Source: Bacillus thuringiensis
Lineage (GTDB): Bacteria; Bacillota; Bacilli; Bacillales; Bacillaceae_G
DNA: 64,000 nt
Direction of reading: 5' to 3'
Assembly (NCBI RefSeq): GCF_001182785.1
Contig: NZ_CP012100.1
Coordinates: forward strand, 372,001 to 436,000
Shown: piece by piece, positions 52,375-61,082 of the stretch
How the letters are laid out: each line of letters begins with the position of its first letter
Position numbering within the stretch: the first letter of the stretch is position 1
Translations under genes and position numbers: made by a program
The notes under the pieces: generated by a model
The model's database searches: none
What the model saw: only the letters and a program-made list of their open reading frames with translations
What the model was told of the DNA's origin: nothing

Positions 52375-52581
52375 ATGCACAAGATGATATTTTTAGAAAG
52401 AAAATTAAAGAGAAAAACTATTGAAGAAGTTGCTGATTTTCTCAATGTTTCTCCACGTACATATTGGGCAAAAGAACATAATAAAAGTGAATTCACTCTG
52501 AAAGAGGCACATATGTTATCGTGCTATTTAGAGAAATCTATAGAAGAGTTATTCCCTGATCTTTTTTTAAATAATTTGTGA
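52375..52581 (+). CDS. Cro-like HTH regulator
   Basis: 68 residues. The start is the ATG after GAGGTGA; the frame is also open from a GTG three codons upstream that forms part of the ribosome site. Helix-turn-helix: RKTIEEVADFLNVSPRTYWA and then KSEFTLKEAHMLSCYLEKSI. It is the first gene from the early promoter, opposite the CI-like repressor, so it should be the lytic-side switch protein. Both ends of the gene overlap operator copies. Confidence 0.88.
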   Translation: MHKMIFLERKLKRKTIEEVADFLNVSPRTYWAKEHNKSEFTLKEAHMLSCYLEKSIEELFPDLFLNNL

Positions 52582-52754
52582 CAAAAATGCACGTATTTAT
52601 ATCTGGATTATAGGATGTTTTTTGGGGTTATTTTAAACCTAATATCTAATAATCCTACTATTAAAGGTACTTTATATATAGTTTTTACTTAGAAACGAAG
52701 GAAAGAGATCCAAAAAATGAAACGCTAAAGTGTATTTGGGTTATAAAAATTGAG

Positions 52755-53012
52755 GTGAAATATAGAATACTAAATATTCAAGTAGATGAAAGAGCGATCA
52801 GAAGATTATATTGAGAAAAATTAGAAGAAAAGCTTAAAGAAGTGGATACAGAATTTTTATTTTGGGATACAAGTGAATTAAAAAAAGAACGTGCATGTCG
52901 TGGACTACTATTTAAAAAGAATTCTTTTTTTGATCAGCGTTTACAAAAATTTAAAGTGGACGGAAAATGGTATTTTTCGGCTAAAGGAACGAAGGCATTT
53001 TTATTAAATTAG
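52755..53012 (+). pseudogene. DUF771-like phage protein with in-frame stop
   Basis: The frame KYRILNIQVDERAIRRLY, TGA, EKLEEKLKEVDTEFLFWDTS, ELKKERACRGLLFKK and KVDGKWYFSAKGTKAFLLN has the pattern of the small phage DNA-binding proteins of the DUF771 group (WDT/DxxxL..., then K-W-x-F...KAF ending). A TGA at codon 20 breaks it. Without the stop the protein would be about 85 residues. It fits its usual position between cro and the replication genes. Confidence 0.65.
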
Positions 53013-53099
53013 CTAACAGAGAATTTGGTGTAAGAAAAGAAAGACAATCGTCTTAAAAAACAAATCTTATAGGAAAGTCTATGGCAGGGGGGATTAATT

Positions 53100-53384
53100 A
53101 TGGTTTTTAAAGTGACAAAAAAACAAGGATATGTCAGCAAGAGTACTTATGAAAATGAAGAATTTAGTAATACTATTCGTTTTGAATCGGAAAAGCTTTC
53201 GCATAAACAGTTAAAAATGATTTATGCCAAAATGCATATAATAGCATTGAAATATGATGGAGTAATATCAAAAGAGGAAATCAAAAATAAATTAAAAGTA
53301 ATACTTAAAATTCAATCACTAAGTGATCTTACAAGGAAGCAAGCTAATCAAGCTATAAAAGTATTAATAGGTTGGGAAATTTAA
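53100..53384 (+). CDS. Small phage protein, GemA/DUF1018-like pattern
   Basis: 94 residues, RBS GGGGGG. The middle and end (KQLKMIYAKMHIIALKYDGV then LSDLTRKQANQAIKVLIGWE) have the pattern of the GemA/DUF1018 group, which is found near replication or regulation genes of Mu-like and other phages, but the match is weak. The protein is basic and all soluble. It belongs to the early operon. Confidence 0.6.
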   Translation: MVFKVTKKQGYVSKSTYENEEFSNTIRFESEKLSHKQLKMIYAKMHIIALKYDGVISKEEIKNKLKVILKIQSLSDLTRKQANQAIKVLIGWEI

Positions 53385-53463
53385 AGGTTTTGGAGAATAA
53401 AACCTTTAATATTTAGGAAATTTAATATATTAATTTTAAGAAAAAGTTCTGGAGGAAGATAAA

Positions 53464-54228
53464 ATGAGTAGTTTGCTAATACAGGATGAGCCACTATTAG
53501 TATTACCTCGATTAGCAAGTAAGATTGGGTTGAACGAGGCAATTTTTCTTCAACAAATACATTATTGGCTCAAGCGCTCGAAACATTATTATGATGATCG
53601 TTATTGGGTCTATAATAGCATTACAAATTGGCATAAACAATTCCCGTTTTGGAATGAAAGAACATTGAAACGTATTGTTAAAAATCTAGAAGAGTTTAAT
53701 TTATTGATAAGTGGTAACTATAACAAATTAAAGTTTGATAAAACAAAATGGTATTCAATAAATTATAACAGACTAGTTGAATTAGAAATAGATAACGATT
53801 GTGACAAATTGTCTCAACGAAAAGAACATATTGTCATAATGGAAAATGAAAATATGTCTCAACCAATACCAGAGACTACACAAAAGATTAACTCAGAGAA
53901 TACCACTCAAAAAGATATAGTAGAGATAATTAATTATCTCAACCGTGTATGTAATACAAGTTATCGTATTTCAACTAAAAAGACACAAATGTTAATTAAA
54001 TCTAGACTACAAGAGGGATTTAATATAAATGAATTTAAAGAAGTTATTGAGACGAAGGCGAGGGAATGGCTTTATACAGAACAGGCAAAATATTTAAGAC
54101 CAGAAACCTTATTTGGAACTAAATTTGAGGGATATTTGCAGCAGAGAAAGATGGTGAAATCAAATGGCTTTAACAAAGGTAACAGATATAGTACAAAGTC
54201 TTTCGAAGAAAATGAACTTCCTTTCTGA
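53464..54228 (+). CDS. Phage replisome organiser (DnaD-like, Phg_2220_C)
   Basis: 254 residues, RBS GGAGG. The N-terminal 120 residues are a winged-helix replication-initiation domain (IGLNEAIFLQQIHYWLKRSK and DRYWVYNSITNWHKQFPFWN). The C-terminal domain (about 150-230) has IVEIINYLNRVCNTSYRIST, LIKSRLQEGFNINEFKEVIE and KYLRPETLFGTKFEGYLQQ, the conserved phage replication C-terminus (PF09524). It binds the phage origin and recruits the helicase loader encoded next, whose gene overlaps it. Confidence 0.9.
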   Translation: MSSLLIQDEPLLVLPRLASKIGLNEAIFLQQIHYWLKRSKHYYDDRYWVYNSITNWHKQFPFWNERTLKRIVKNLEEFNLLISGNYNKLKFDKTKWYSINYNRLVELEIDNDCDKLSQRKEHIVIMENENMSQPIPETTQKINSENTTQKDIVEIINYLNRVCNTSYRISTKKTQMLIKSRLQEGFNINEFKEVIETKAREWLYTEQAKYLRPETLFGTKFEGYLQQRKMVKSNGFNKGNRYSTKSFEENELPF

Positions 54229-54994
54229 AACATGTGTGATATGTAATCAGGAGAGGAAGCGAATTGTAAGATTGATGGAGATTCAGGGTGAAACGATTTG
54301 TCCAGTATGTCGTTTAGAAGAAGAAAATAGAAGGTTAGAAAAAGAAATGAATGTTTTTCGTTATGAGAAAGAGGAAAGAAAACGTAAAAGTATATTTTAC
54401 GATCATAGTCTTATTAAAGATGAAACTATTAAATTAGCTAGATTTTCGACATTTATATCAGAATGTGAAGAGGATGAAAAGAATTTAATTTTAGCTAAAA
54501 AGGCTCTTACAGACTATTTAAATGATATTCGATTTAATTTGATTCTTGTGGGGAAAGTTGGAGCCGGAAAAAGTCATATTGCCTACTCTATAGCGCATGA
54601 AATGAATGAACAAAGTTCGGATAAAGTTATGTATGTTACAAGTTCAGAACTCTTTGATTACATACGTTCGACATTTAATACGCAATCTTGTGAAACAGAG
54701 CATAGCATAACAAATATGCTAATTTCTATGGACTTATTAGTCATCGATGATCTAGGAGCAGAGCTAGGGGATATGGATATTAATGATTTAAAAGCAACAG
54801 CATTTGTAAATCGTGTGTTATTTAAACTATTTGATGGACGACAAGGGAAAAAAACAATTATCACAACGAATTTAACAGGTGAGGCAATTATAAAAGCGTA
54901 CGATGAAAGAGTTACATCTCGTATGTTTAATACATATCGACACATAGAATTTAAAAAAACAAGAGATAAGCGTAAGAGAAAATTACCTTTTTAG
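54164..54994 (+). CDS. Phage DnaC/DnaI-like helicase loader ATPase
   Basis: 276 residues from the ATG at 54164, overlapping the previous gene by 65 bases; an ATG at 54215 (MNFLSETCVICNQ) is an equal candidate because neither has a strong ribosome site. An N-terminal zinc site CVIC ... CPVC (about 23-48) precedes an AAA+ domain with Walker A GKVGAGKSHIA (about 127-137), Walker B LLVIDDLGAE and sensor 1 KTIITTNLTGE. It loads the replicative helicase at the phage origin. Confidence 0.9.
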   Translation: MALTKVTDIVQSLSKKMNFLSETCVICNQERKRIVRLMEIQGETICPVCRLEEENRRLEKEMNVFRYEKEERKRKSIFYDHSLIKDETIKLARFSTFISECEEDEKNLILAKKALTDYLNDIRFNLILVGKVGAGKSHIAYSIAHEMNEQSSDKVMYVTSSELFDYIRSTFNTQSCETEHSITNMLISMDLLVIDDLGAELGDMDINDLKATAFVNRVLFKLFDGRQGKKTIITTNLTGEAIIKAYDERVTSRMFNTYRHIEFKKTRDKRKRKLPF

Positions 54995-55230
54995 GAAAAG
55001 AATATATATTGTGTAGGAAATATAGATGCAGATGAAAACATATTGTTCAAGAAATTTGTACTGTATGAATTGGTTCTTTTAATTAGCGAGTAAGTGAAGT
55101 GATTCGGAAGTTAAGAAAGAATATGAGGAATGGAAAGAGCATTTAATCAGAAATTCCACATATGTACATTGAAAGCAGTTTTTAAGTTTATTTAATATGT
55201 TTTAAATAATTAAATGGAGGCATCTTGAAA

Positions 55231-55845
55231 ATGAGAACATATAAAGGATTTGAAGCAATTAAACGAATGAAAACAAATTGGATTACAACAGTTCAAGAGA
55301 CACCGATGTGTTGGAAAATAGAAGGAGAAAGAGTGATTGCTGATTATTTAGGTAAAAAAGAAAGCTATCAACAAATTAATTTCTTCTTTGAGAATGAGTT
55401 TATAGATTGTAGAGAAACTATTCGAAAAGGAGAACTATTGTATATTGAAAATGAAAAAGGTGAAAAATTTATCGCTGAATATTGTAAAGAAAATGAAAAA
55501 GAAATAAAGCATAGTAGTTGGTTCTGGATTAATGGAGAGGAGTTCTCTAATAATTATGGTCATTTTGAAAAGAGTACGAAATTAAAAATTAGGAAAGCTG
55601 AAAAAAGTGAAAAATTATTATTTGAACGGGCAAAATTATTCGCTATCAAAGGGCGTAAAATAGATGAGTTTAGACTTGGTGATGTAGTTGAAAGAGATAA
55701 TAAATTGTATAAAGTGGCTATTGTAAAAAGTGGAAGTGAATCTCAAATTATAGTAGGATGTGTTCCGATTAATGGGGGTGCAATTTGCTATTATAATTCA
55801 AAAGATATAGAGATTCAATTTTTCGTTGAAGATATGGTGGTGTAG
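55231..55845 (+). CDS. Phage hypothetical protein
   Basis: 204 residues, GGAGG 10 bases upstream of ATG; a TTG two codons earlier is possible. Soluble; rich in Lys/Glu and Trp (TNWITTVQETPMCWKIEGER, KHSSWFWINGEEFSNNYGHF). No known domain recognised. It is probably an early or middle phage protein of unknown role. The 236 bases between the helicase loader and this gene show no supported gene. Confidence 0.65.
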   Translation: MRTYKGFEAIKRMKTNWITTVQETPMCWKIEGERVIADYLGKKESYQQINFFFENEFIDCRETIRKGELLYIENEKGEKFIAEYCKENEKEIKHSSWFWINGEEFSNNYGHFEKSTKLKIRKAEKSEKLLFERAKLFAIKGRKIDEFRLGDVVERDNKLYKVAIVKSGSESQIIVGCVPINGGAICYYNSKDIEIQFFVEDMVV

Positions 55846-55849
55846 CAAG

Positions 55850-56026
55850 ATGAAGTTATTTTTAATTAATCAACTTGTTGAAAATGGAATTTACAAATAT
55901 AAGGATAAACAATTGTACGAATTAAATAGTGATGAGTTAATAAAATTAATCAAAAATTATAAGGATAAGAAAATAAATGTTAGCAATACAATGTATGAAA
56001 TAATACATGAGGGATATAAGCCTTAA
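55850..56026 (+). CDS. Small phage hypothetical protein
   Basis: 58 residues. The ATG 4 bases after the previous stop follows GGTGG; a longer frame overlapping the previous gene is less likely. Lys/Asn-rich, no motif (FLINQLVENGIYKYKDKQLY). This kind of short 'Fur-regulated-like' protein is common in Bacillus phages, but the function is unknown. Confidence 0.6.
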   Translation: MKLFLINQLVENGIYKYKDKQLYELNSDELIKLIKNYKDKKINVSNTMYEIIHEGYKP

Positions 56027-56103
56027 TAGCAAATCATTGTAATGATTTTGATATGTGAAATTCAAATTATGATTCAGGATAAATGATAAGAAAGGGGCTT
56101 AAC

Positions 56104-56475
56104 ATGTTAAATATAGAATTACCAGTATTAAATAAAGAAGCTACTAAAGAAAATGTACTGAAAGCTATAAAGAAATACAGATTATTTATGAAGTGTAATT
56201 ATCTTAATGAAACGGTACTCTCGAAAGAAAATATATTAAAAGAAAATGCGAAAGAAGAGCGGGTCAATTATATTATTGCGATGAACAAAGGGTTAGAAAA
56301 GCTAGATATTGAAAGTGATAGAATAATTATTCAAAAATATTTGTTAAAGAATCGAGTTAATAGATATGAGGTTATGAAAGAGTTGAATTTATCCGAGGGA
56401 GATTATTATAGAAAAAGAAATACTGCTTTTTACAACTATGCATATGCATTAGGGATTGAGGTTGAGGAGTGTTAA
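56104..56475 (+). CDS. ArpU-family phage late-transcription regulator
   Basis: 123 residues, RBS AAAGGGG. The layout and end (LEKLDIESDRIIIQKYLLKN then VNRYEVMKELNLSEGDYYRK and NTAFYNYAYALGIEVEE) are those of ArpU-type regulators, which have a sigma-70 region-4-like helix-turn-helix and control muramidase export or late phage genes. A strong terminator follows at once, marking the end of the early/middle operon. Confidence 0.85.
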   Translation: MLNIELPVLNKEATKENVLKAIKKYRLFMKCNYLNETVLSKENILKENAKEERVNYIIAMNKGLEKLDIESDRIIIQKYLLKNRVNRYEVMKELNLSEGDYYRKRNTAFYNYAYALGIEVEEC

Positions 56476-56510
56476 GATTATTAATCATAAATAAGTTTTT
56501 AATATGGATT

Positions 56511-56547
56511 ATAACCACCTGTGTAAACAAACAGGTGGTTATTTTTA
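56511..56547 (+). terminator. Terminator after the ArpU gene
   Basis: Stem ATAACCACCTGT / ACAGGTGGTTAT with loop GTAAACAA and T-rich tail. 56548-56755 shows no gene. Confidence 0.85.
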
Positions 56548-56755
56548 TGTAAAAAAATGATGAAAAAGAGATAAAAACGAATCGTTATATACATATATCA
56601 TATAAGTACAAAGTAGCAATGATAAATAGTATTAAGGAAGATTTTTTAAAAATAATTTTAGTTTTTGATGAAAAAAAATAAATGGAAATTAAATGTAGAT
56701 TTAGATGGTCTCTATTTTTAACAATTTTGCTTTGTTATAAGGGTGGGAATGGTAT

Positions 56756-57256
56756 ATGCGAGATTTAATTATCCAATATAAAGAAACGTTATGTAAGCTA
56801 GAGAGTGCAAAAATAAGTGCAAAAGAAGAAGAGATTAAAATATTAACAAGTATGATTAGTGATGTCACATATGCTTTGGAGTGGATGAAGAATGCAAAGA
56901 TGCCGGGGAATCGCAGAGGAATAGAACGTAGAGCTGCTTATCAACGAGAGAAATCATATGATTCCTTGTTAATGCAAAGGTATTTTCGTAGTACTGATAC
57001 AACATATGAATGGGATGATGAAAACAAAGAAAGTGTCATTTCAGAATGGGAGAGAATAAAACTAGAAGATGCGCTCTCTACTTTGACAAAATATGAAAGA
57101 GAAATATATATCATGTCAAGAGGAAGAGGCATTACACAAGAGAAAATTGCTAAATATTTGAATGTTTCAAGAAGCACAATTAAAACGATTCTATATAGAT
57201 CTGAAATAAAAATTGCTAAACAAGTAAGAAAAAGTCTTTTCTGCGAAAGTAGTTAA
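56756..57256 (+). CDS. Sigma-70-like phage positive control factor
   Basis: 166 residues. The segment WMKNAKMPGNRRGIERRAAY then QREKSYDSLLMQRYFRS is typical of the phage positive control factor of PBSX-like phages (Xpf type). The C-terminal sigma region 4 is clear: LSTLTKYEREIYIMSRGRGI and TQEKIAKYLNVSRSTIKTIL. It should turn on the packaging and structural genes that follow. The ribosome site (GGTGGGAA) is moderate. Confidence 0.85.
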   Translation: MRDLIIQYKETLCKLESAKISAKEEEIKILTSMISDVTYALEWMKNAKMPGNRRGIERRAAYQREKSYDSLLMQRYFRSTDTTYEWDDENKESVISEWERIKLEDALSTLTKYEREIYIMSRGRGITQEKIAKYLNVSRSTIKTILYRSEIKIAKQVRKSLFCESS

Positions 57257-57488
57257 GGCTTTTTTTATTTACAAATACATTCTTGTCACCATAGTGCCAC
57301 CTATAAATAGAGAGTAATAAAATAAGTTTAAATGAAATATAAAAAATGAAGAATGGATACTAGCAAAAAGAAAGAGTAATCCAAAGGATATCTATAAATT
57401 AAATGAGAGATTTTAAAAGTGACGGCATCTTTCTATTTACTACAAAATAGGTAGTAGTACATGAAAAACTACAGAAGGATGCGATTAG

Positions 57489-57674
57489 ATGTTAGAACAA
57501 GATATAGATACTATGCCAATATGTTCAATTTGCCTTGAAAAATGTTTGTGGGTTTTGAAATTTCCAATCACAATTCAGTATTGTGAACAAATGTTAATTC
57601 GTGAGGTAGTTGACGACAATATAACAACAATATGTATTGAGTGTTTAGAAAAAGAAATACAAATGATGAGTTGA
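57489..57674 (+). CDS. Small cysteine-rich phage protein
   Basis: 61 residues, AGAAGGAT 8 bases upstream. Two Cys pairs, C-S-I-C near residue 12 and C-I-E-C near residue 50, plus further cysteines, suggest one zinc site. Function unknown. The next gene's long reading frame overlaps its end, but with the start chosen there the two are separate by 17 bases. Confidence 0.55.
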   Translation: MLEQDIDTMPICSICLEKCLWVLKFPITIQYCEQMLIREVVDDNITTICIECLEKEIQMMS

Positions 57675-57691
57675 AACGGGAGGGAATGCTA

Positions 57692-58183
57692 GTGGCGCGA
57701 CCAATGAAATTGAATGATGAGCTGATAAATAGGTTGACCCAATATATTAAAGTAGGGAATTATATTGAAACCGCATGTGCGTTAGTTGGAATAAGTAGAA
57801 GTATAGTTTATGTTTGGTTAAAACAAGGGCGTAGGGCAATTGAAACGAGTGAAAAGACAGGTGAAGTAGTACCGAGAAAAGATAAGATTTATGTGAAGTT
57901 AGTCATGGAAATTGATCAAGCATTAGCATTTAGTGAGGCGAGAGACGTTGAGACAATTGGGGAGCATGCAAAATCTAATTGGAAAGCGGCAGCATGGAGA
58001 TTAGAAAGAAAATTCCCAACTAAATGGGGAAGGAAAGATCAATTGCAAGCAAACGTAAATCATTCAGGAGAAATGAAAGTAGAGCATAATAAAATGGCCA
58101 TGAAAATTGGGTGTGATGAGGAAATGCTTGATTTAGCTATGAAATTATTTGAGAAAGTTCAAGGAGGAGAATTACAATCATGA
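57692..58183 (+). CDS. Phage terminase small subunit
   Basis: 163 residues from GTG with GGGAGG 8 bases upstream (MARPMKLNDELINRLTQYI); an ATG two codons before is too close to the ribosome site. A helix-turn-helix (IETACALVGISRSIVYVWLK) for pac-site binding, a helical middle (LVMEIDQALAFSEARDVETI) and KSNWKAAAWRLERKFPTKWG are marks of the small terminase in PBSX/SPP1-like phages. Its stop TGA overlaps the ATG of the large subunit. Confidence 0.85.
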   Translation: MARPMKLNDELINRLTQYIKVGNYIETACALVGISRSIVYVWLKQGRRAIETSEKTGEVVPRKDKIYVKLVMEIDQALAFSEARDVETIGEHAKSNWKAAAWRLERKFPTKWGRKDQLQANVNHSGEMKVEHNKMAMKIGCDEEMLDLAMKLFEKVQGGELQS

Positions 58184-59620
58184 CACGGATGAATGTGCAT
58201 AAGTTAATAGATGAAAATACATTTAAGGAATTGGCAAAAGTGAACTACCCCTTTCTATGTTCAGTATACACATAAGGGATTCTATAAACATGCAAAGCAC
58301 ACAAAATTAATAACAAAGATTTGCCAAGATTTAATTGAAGAGAAATTATCGACTAATAGATTAATGGTGTTTATGCCACCTAGGCATTCAAAATCACAGT
58401 CTATAACAGAAACATTACCAAGTTGGTATTTAGGAAATTACCCAAATAAGAGAGTTATAGAGGTATCTTATGCATCAAGTTTAGCTGAAAAGTTTGGTAG
58501 AAGAAATCGTGCTAAGATTGAAGAGTTTGGTAAAGAAATATTTAACATTAGAATTGATGAGCGGCAAGGTTCCGTAACAGATTGGGCACTACATAACCAC
58601 TCTGGTGGAATGTTGTCTGTAGGAGTTGGTGGTTCGATTACAGGGGAAGGAGCAGATTTATTAATTATTGATGACCCTATTAAAAATCGCCAAGAGGCCG
58701 AATCAATTACATACCGAAATCGACTATGGGATGAATGGGAAGATACTTTATCTACACGTTTACAAAAAGGTGCAAAGGTAATTCTAATTTTGACGCGATG
58801 GCATGAGGACGATTTAGCTGGTAGATTGTTAGAGAAAGAACAGGAGAAATGGACTGTGTTATCAATTCCTGCTATAGCAGAGTCAAGGGATGATCCATTG
58901 AACAGAGAAATAGGCAGAGGTTTATGGGTTGAACACTATGGCCAAAATTATTATGAAGATAAAAAGAAGTTTTCCTCTGCACGCTCTTGGTTATCTTTAT
59001 GGCAACAAAAACCATCGAGTGATATAGGGAATATTTTTAAAAGGAACTGGTTTCAATATTATGATGTGTTACCAAATTGGGAACAATTTGATCAAATTAT
59101 TACTTCCTGGGATATGGCTTTTGATAATACTACAAATAAAAGTTCATTTGTGGTTGGACAGATTTGGGGAAAAATAGATGGAGACAAATATTTAATTGAT
59201 CAAGTGAGAGCGCAAATGAATTTCCTAGAAACAAAGAAAGTATTTGTTGTTTTTCATCATAAATATGAGTCGATTCTTCGGAATTCTGGTTTTAAAAAGT
59301 CCATTCCGAAATTAGTTGAAAAAAAAGCAAATGGCCCTGCCATTATTAGTTCATTGAAGAATGAAATAAGTGGTATTATTCCTATAAATCCACAGGGTTC
59401 AAAAGAAACACGTGCTGAGGCGATATCCCCTGAATTTCAATCTGGAAATGTATATATACCTAATCCTAAAATACAATCGTGGGTATATGATTATGTAGAT
59501 GAATTAGCTTCTTTCCCATCTGGTAAGCATAATGATCAAGTAGATACAACGTCACAAGCCTTAGAATACTTTTTTACTAAGCAAAAAAAAATAATGGGTG
59601 GAAAAATAAAAAGAGTTTAG
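58180..59620 (+). pseudogene. Phage terminase large subunit, frameshifted
   Basis: The gene begins at the ATG overlapping the small subunit (MTRMNVHKLIDENTFKELAK, then VNYPF), but at CCCC (58248-58251) the frame is lost and stops after VYT. In the +1 frame the protein continues YVQYTHKGFYKHAKHTKLIT and stays open for some 450 codons. The remainder has the ATPase parts FMPPRHSKSQSIT (Walker-A-like) and LLIIDDPIKN (Walker B), and the nuclease ITSWDMAFDNTT. One extra C explains it. It may be a true mutation, an assembly error, or +1 slippage at CCC-T. Confidence 0.85.
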
Positions 59621-59647
59621 CTGAACATGTAATGTTCAGCTTTTTTA
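59620..59647 (+). terminator. Terminator-like hairpin after terminase
   Basis: Stem GCTGAACAT / ATGTTCAGC, loop GTA, six T residues, overlapping the terminase stop. It may reduce transcription into the portal gene. Confidence 0.8.
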
Positions 59648-59713
59648 TATTGGTAAAGTTTTTATGAAAAACATTGAATAGATGATTTGTATATGAAAGG
59701 AGGCATAGGTTTT

Positions 59714-61054
59714 ATGGTTGATAAGAAAGCAATTAAGAATGTGAAAGTACTTAAATTACAAAATCGTGAGATGAATTTACGTAATGAGGAACTTCAAAGT
59801 AAACAAATGGCAATTGATCCATTTGCACAAGTGTACGGTGATAAAGAACTAGTAAAGCCTCCATATGATATGCAAGTATTATTAAATTTGAGAGAAAGTA
59901 ACCCTATTCACTCGGCATGTATTAGTGCAAAAGTAAATGATATTGCTGGTATGGGATTTGATTTTGCACCGCTAGATGAAGTGACAGAGGCAAATCAAGA
60001 ACAATATAAAGAATTAAAGCGTTTTATGAGGTATTGCAACAATGAAATGACAAGTAGCGAAATACTTAGGGCAGTTTGGGAGGATTATGAAACTGTAGGT
60101 TGGGGAATTATAGAGGTTGTTCGTAACTTGAAAGGGGAACCAGCGCAGCTTCACCATATTCCAGCACATACGGTTCGTGCGCATAAAGATAAGATTCGAT
60201 TTGCGCAAATTGTAAATAATGAGGAGAGATGGTTTAAACGATTTAGTTATCCATATGATTTTAGGTTAGTAGATGGAGAAACAATTAGTGATAGCTTAAA
60301 TGAAAACTCGTTATTAGACACTGAAGAAAAAGCTGGTGAAGTTATTGTAATTCGTAAATTTGGTTCTAGATCATCATACTATGGTATTCCGGATTATGTG
60401 AGTTCTATTGGTTCCATTGTAGGATCACAAGCTGTAAGAGATTACAATATTAATTATTTCACTGGTAAAACAATTCCAGATGCTGTTTTGTTTGTTGAGG
60501 GTGTTGATGAAATAGATGATTCAGTTGAAAGAGAATTAAAAACATTTTTCTCTGTCGAAACAAAAGGAGAACATCATAAGTTAGCAGTTGTTCCTGTCCC
60601 TGAAGGAGCAAAAGCTCGCTTAGAGAAATTAGGGCCTGATGTCAAAGAAGCGAGCTTCCGTTTATATCGCCAAGATAATGCTATGGAAATTTGTGTAGCT
60701 CATCGAGTTCCACCATATAGAATTGGTTGGGCTATGACAGGATCACTTGGACAGACGACAGCAAAAGAAATGAATGAAATGTATAAAAGATCAATTATTG
60801 AACCAGGTCAACAAATTTTAGAACATCGATTAAATACACAATTATTTAAAGAGTTTACAGAAACGTTGGGGGAGTTGGACTGGCAGTTTCAATTAAATGA
60901 AATTGATACAGATGATCGAGCAAGTGATATGCAATATGCAATAGATGGATATGAAAAGAGTATATTAACAAGAAATGAATGCCGAAAAGTTATTGGATAC
61001 GAACCAGTTCTAGAAGGAGATAAATTTTTAAATGAAGATTCAAATTCGATTTAG
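59714..61054 (+). CDS. Phage portal protein
   Basis: 446 residues; the ATG (MVDKKAIKNVKVLKL) lies 10 bases after AAAGGAGG, while the frame starts nine codons earlier. Typical portal segments: LLNLRESNPIHSACISAKVN, LHHIPAHTVRAHKDK, VIVIRKFGSRSSYYGIPDYV, CVAHRVPPYRIGWAMTGSLG and the C-terminal FQLNEIDTDDRASDM. It builds the dodecameric ring through which DNA enters the head. It fits the PBSX-type portal (XkdE-like). Intact. Confidence 0.9.
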   Translation: MVDKKAIKNVKVLKLQNREMNLRNEELQSKQMAIDPFAQVYGDKELVKPPYDMQVLLNLRESNPIHSACISAKVNDIAGMGFDFAPLDEVTEANQEQYKELKRFMRYCNNEMTSSEILRAVWEDYETVGWGIIEVVRNLKGEPAQLHHIPAHTVRAHKDKIRFAQIVNNEERWFKRFSYPYDFRLVDGETISDSLNENSLLDTEEKAGEVIVIRKFGSRSSYYGIPDYVSSIGSIVGSQAVRDYNINYFTGKTIPDAVLFVEGVDEIDDSVERELKTFFSVETKGEHHKLAVVPVPEGAKARLEKLGPDVKEASFRLYRQDNAMEICVAHRVPPYRIGWAMTGSLGQTTAKEMNEMYKRSIIEPGQQILEHRLNTQLFKEFTETLGELDWQFQLNEIDTDDRASDMQYAIDGYEKSILTRNECRKVIGYEPVLEGDKFLNEDSNSI

Positions 61055-61082
61055 TAGTCTTGCTAGAAAGTAGGAATATATT

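Larger units (their letters stand above)
52241..52592. repeat. Five prophage operators, core GTGACAAAAATGCA
   Basis: Copies: 52241-52250 (minus, over the cI ribosome site), 52279-52292 (in the cI promoter), 52329-52337 (minus, in the early promoter), 52366-52380 (over the cro ribosome site and start) and 52578-52592 (over the cro stop). The last two are the same over 15 bases, GTGACAAAAATGCAC. Confidence 0.8.
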
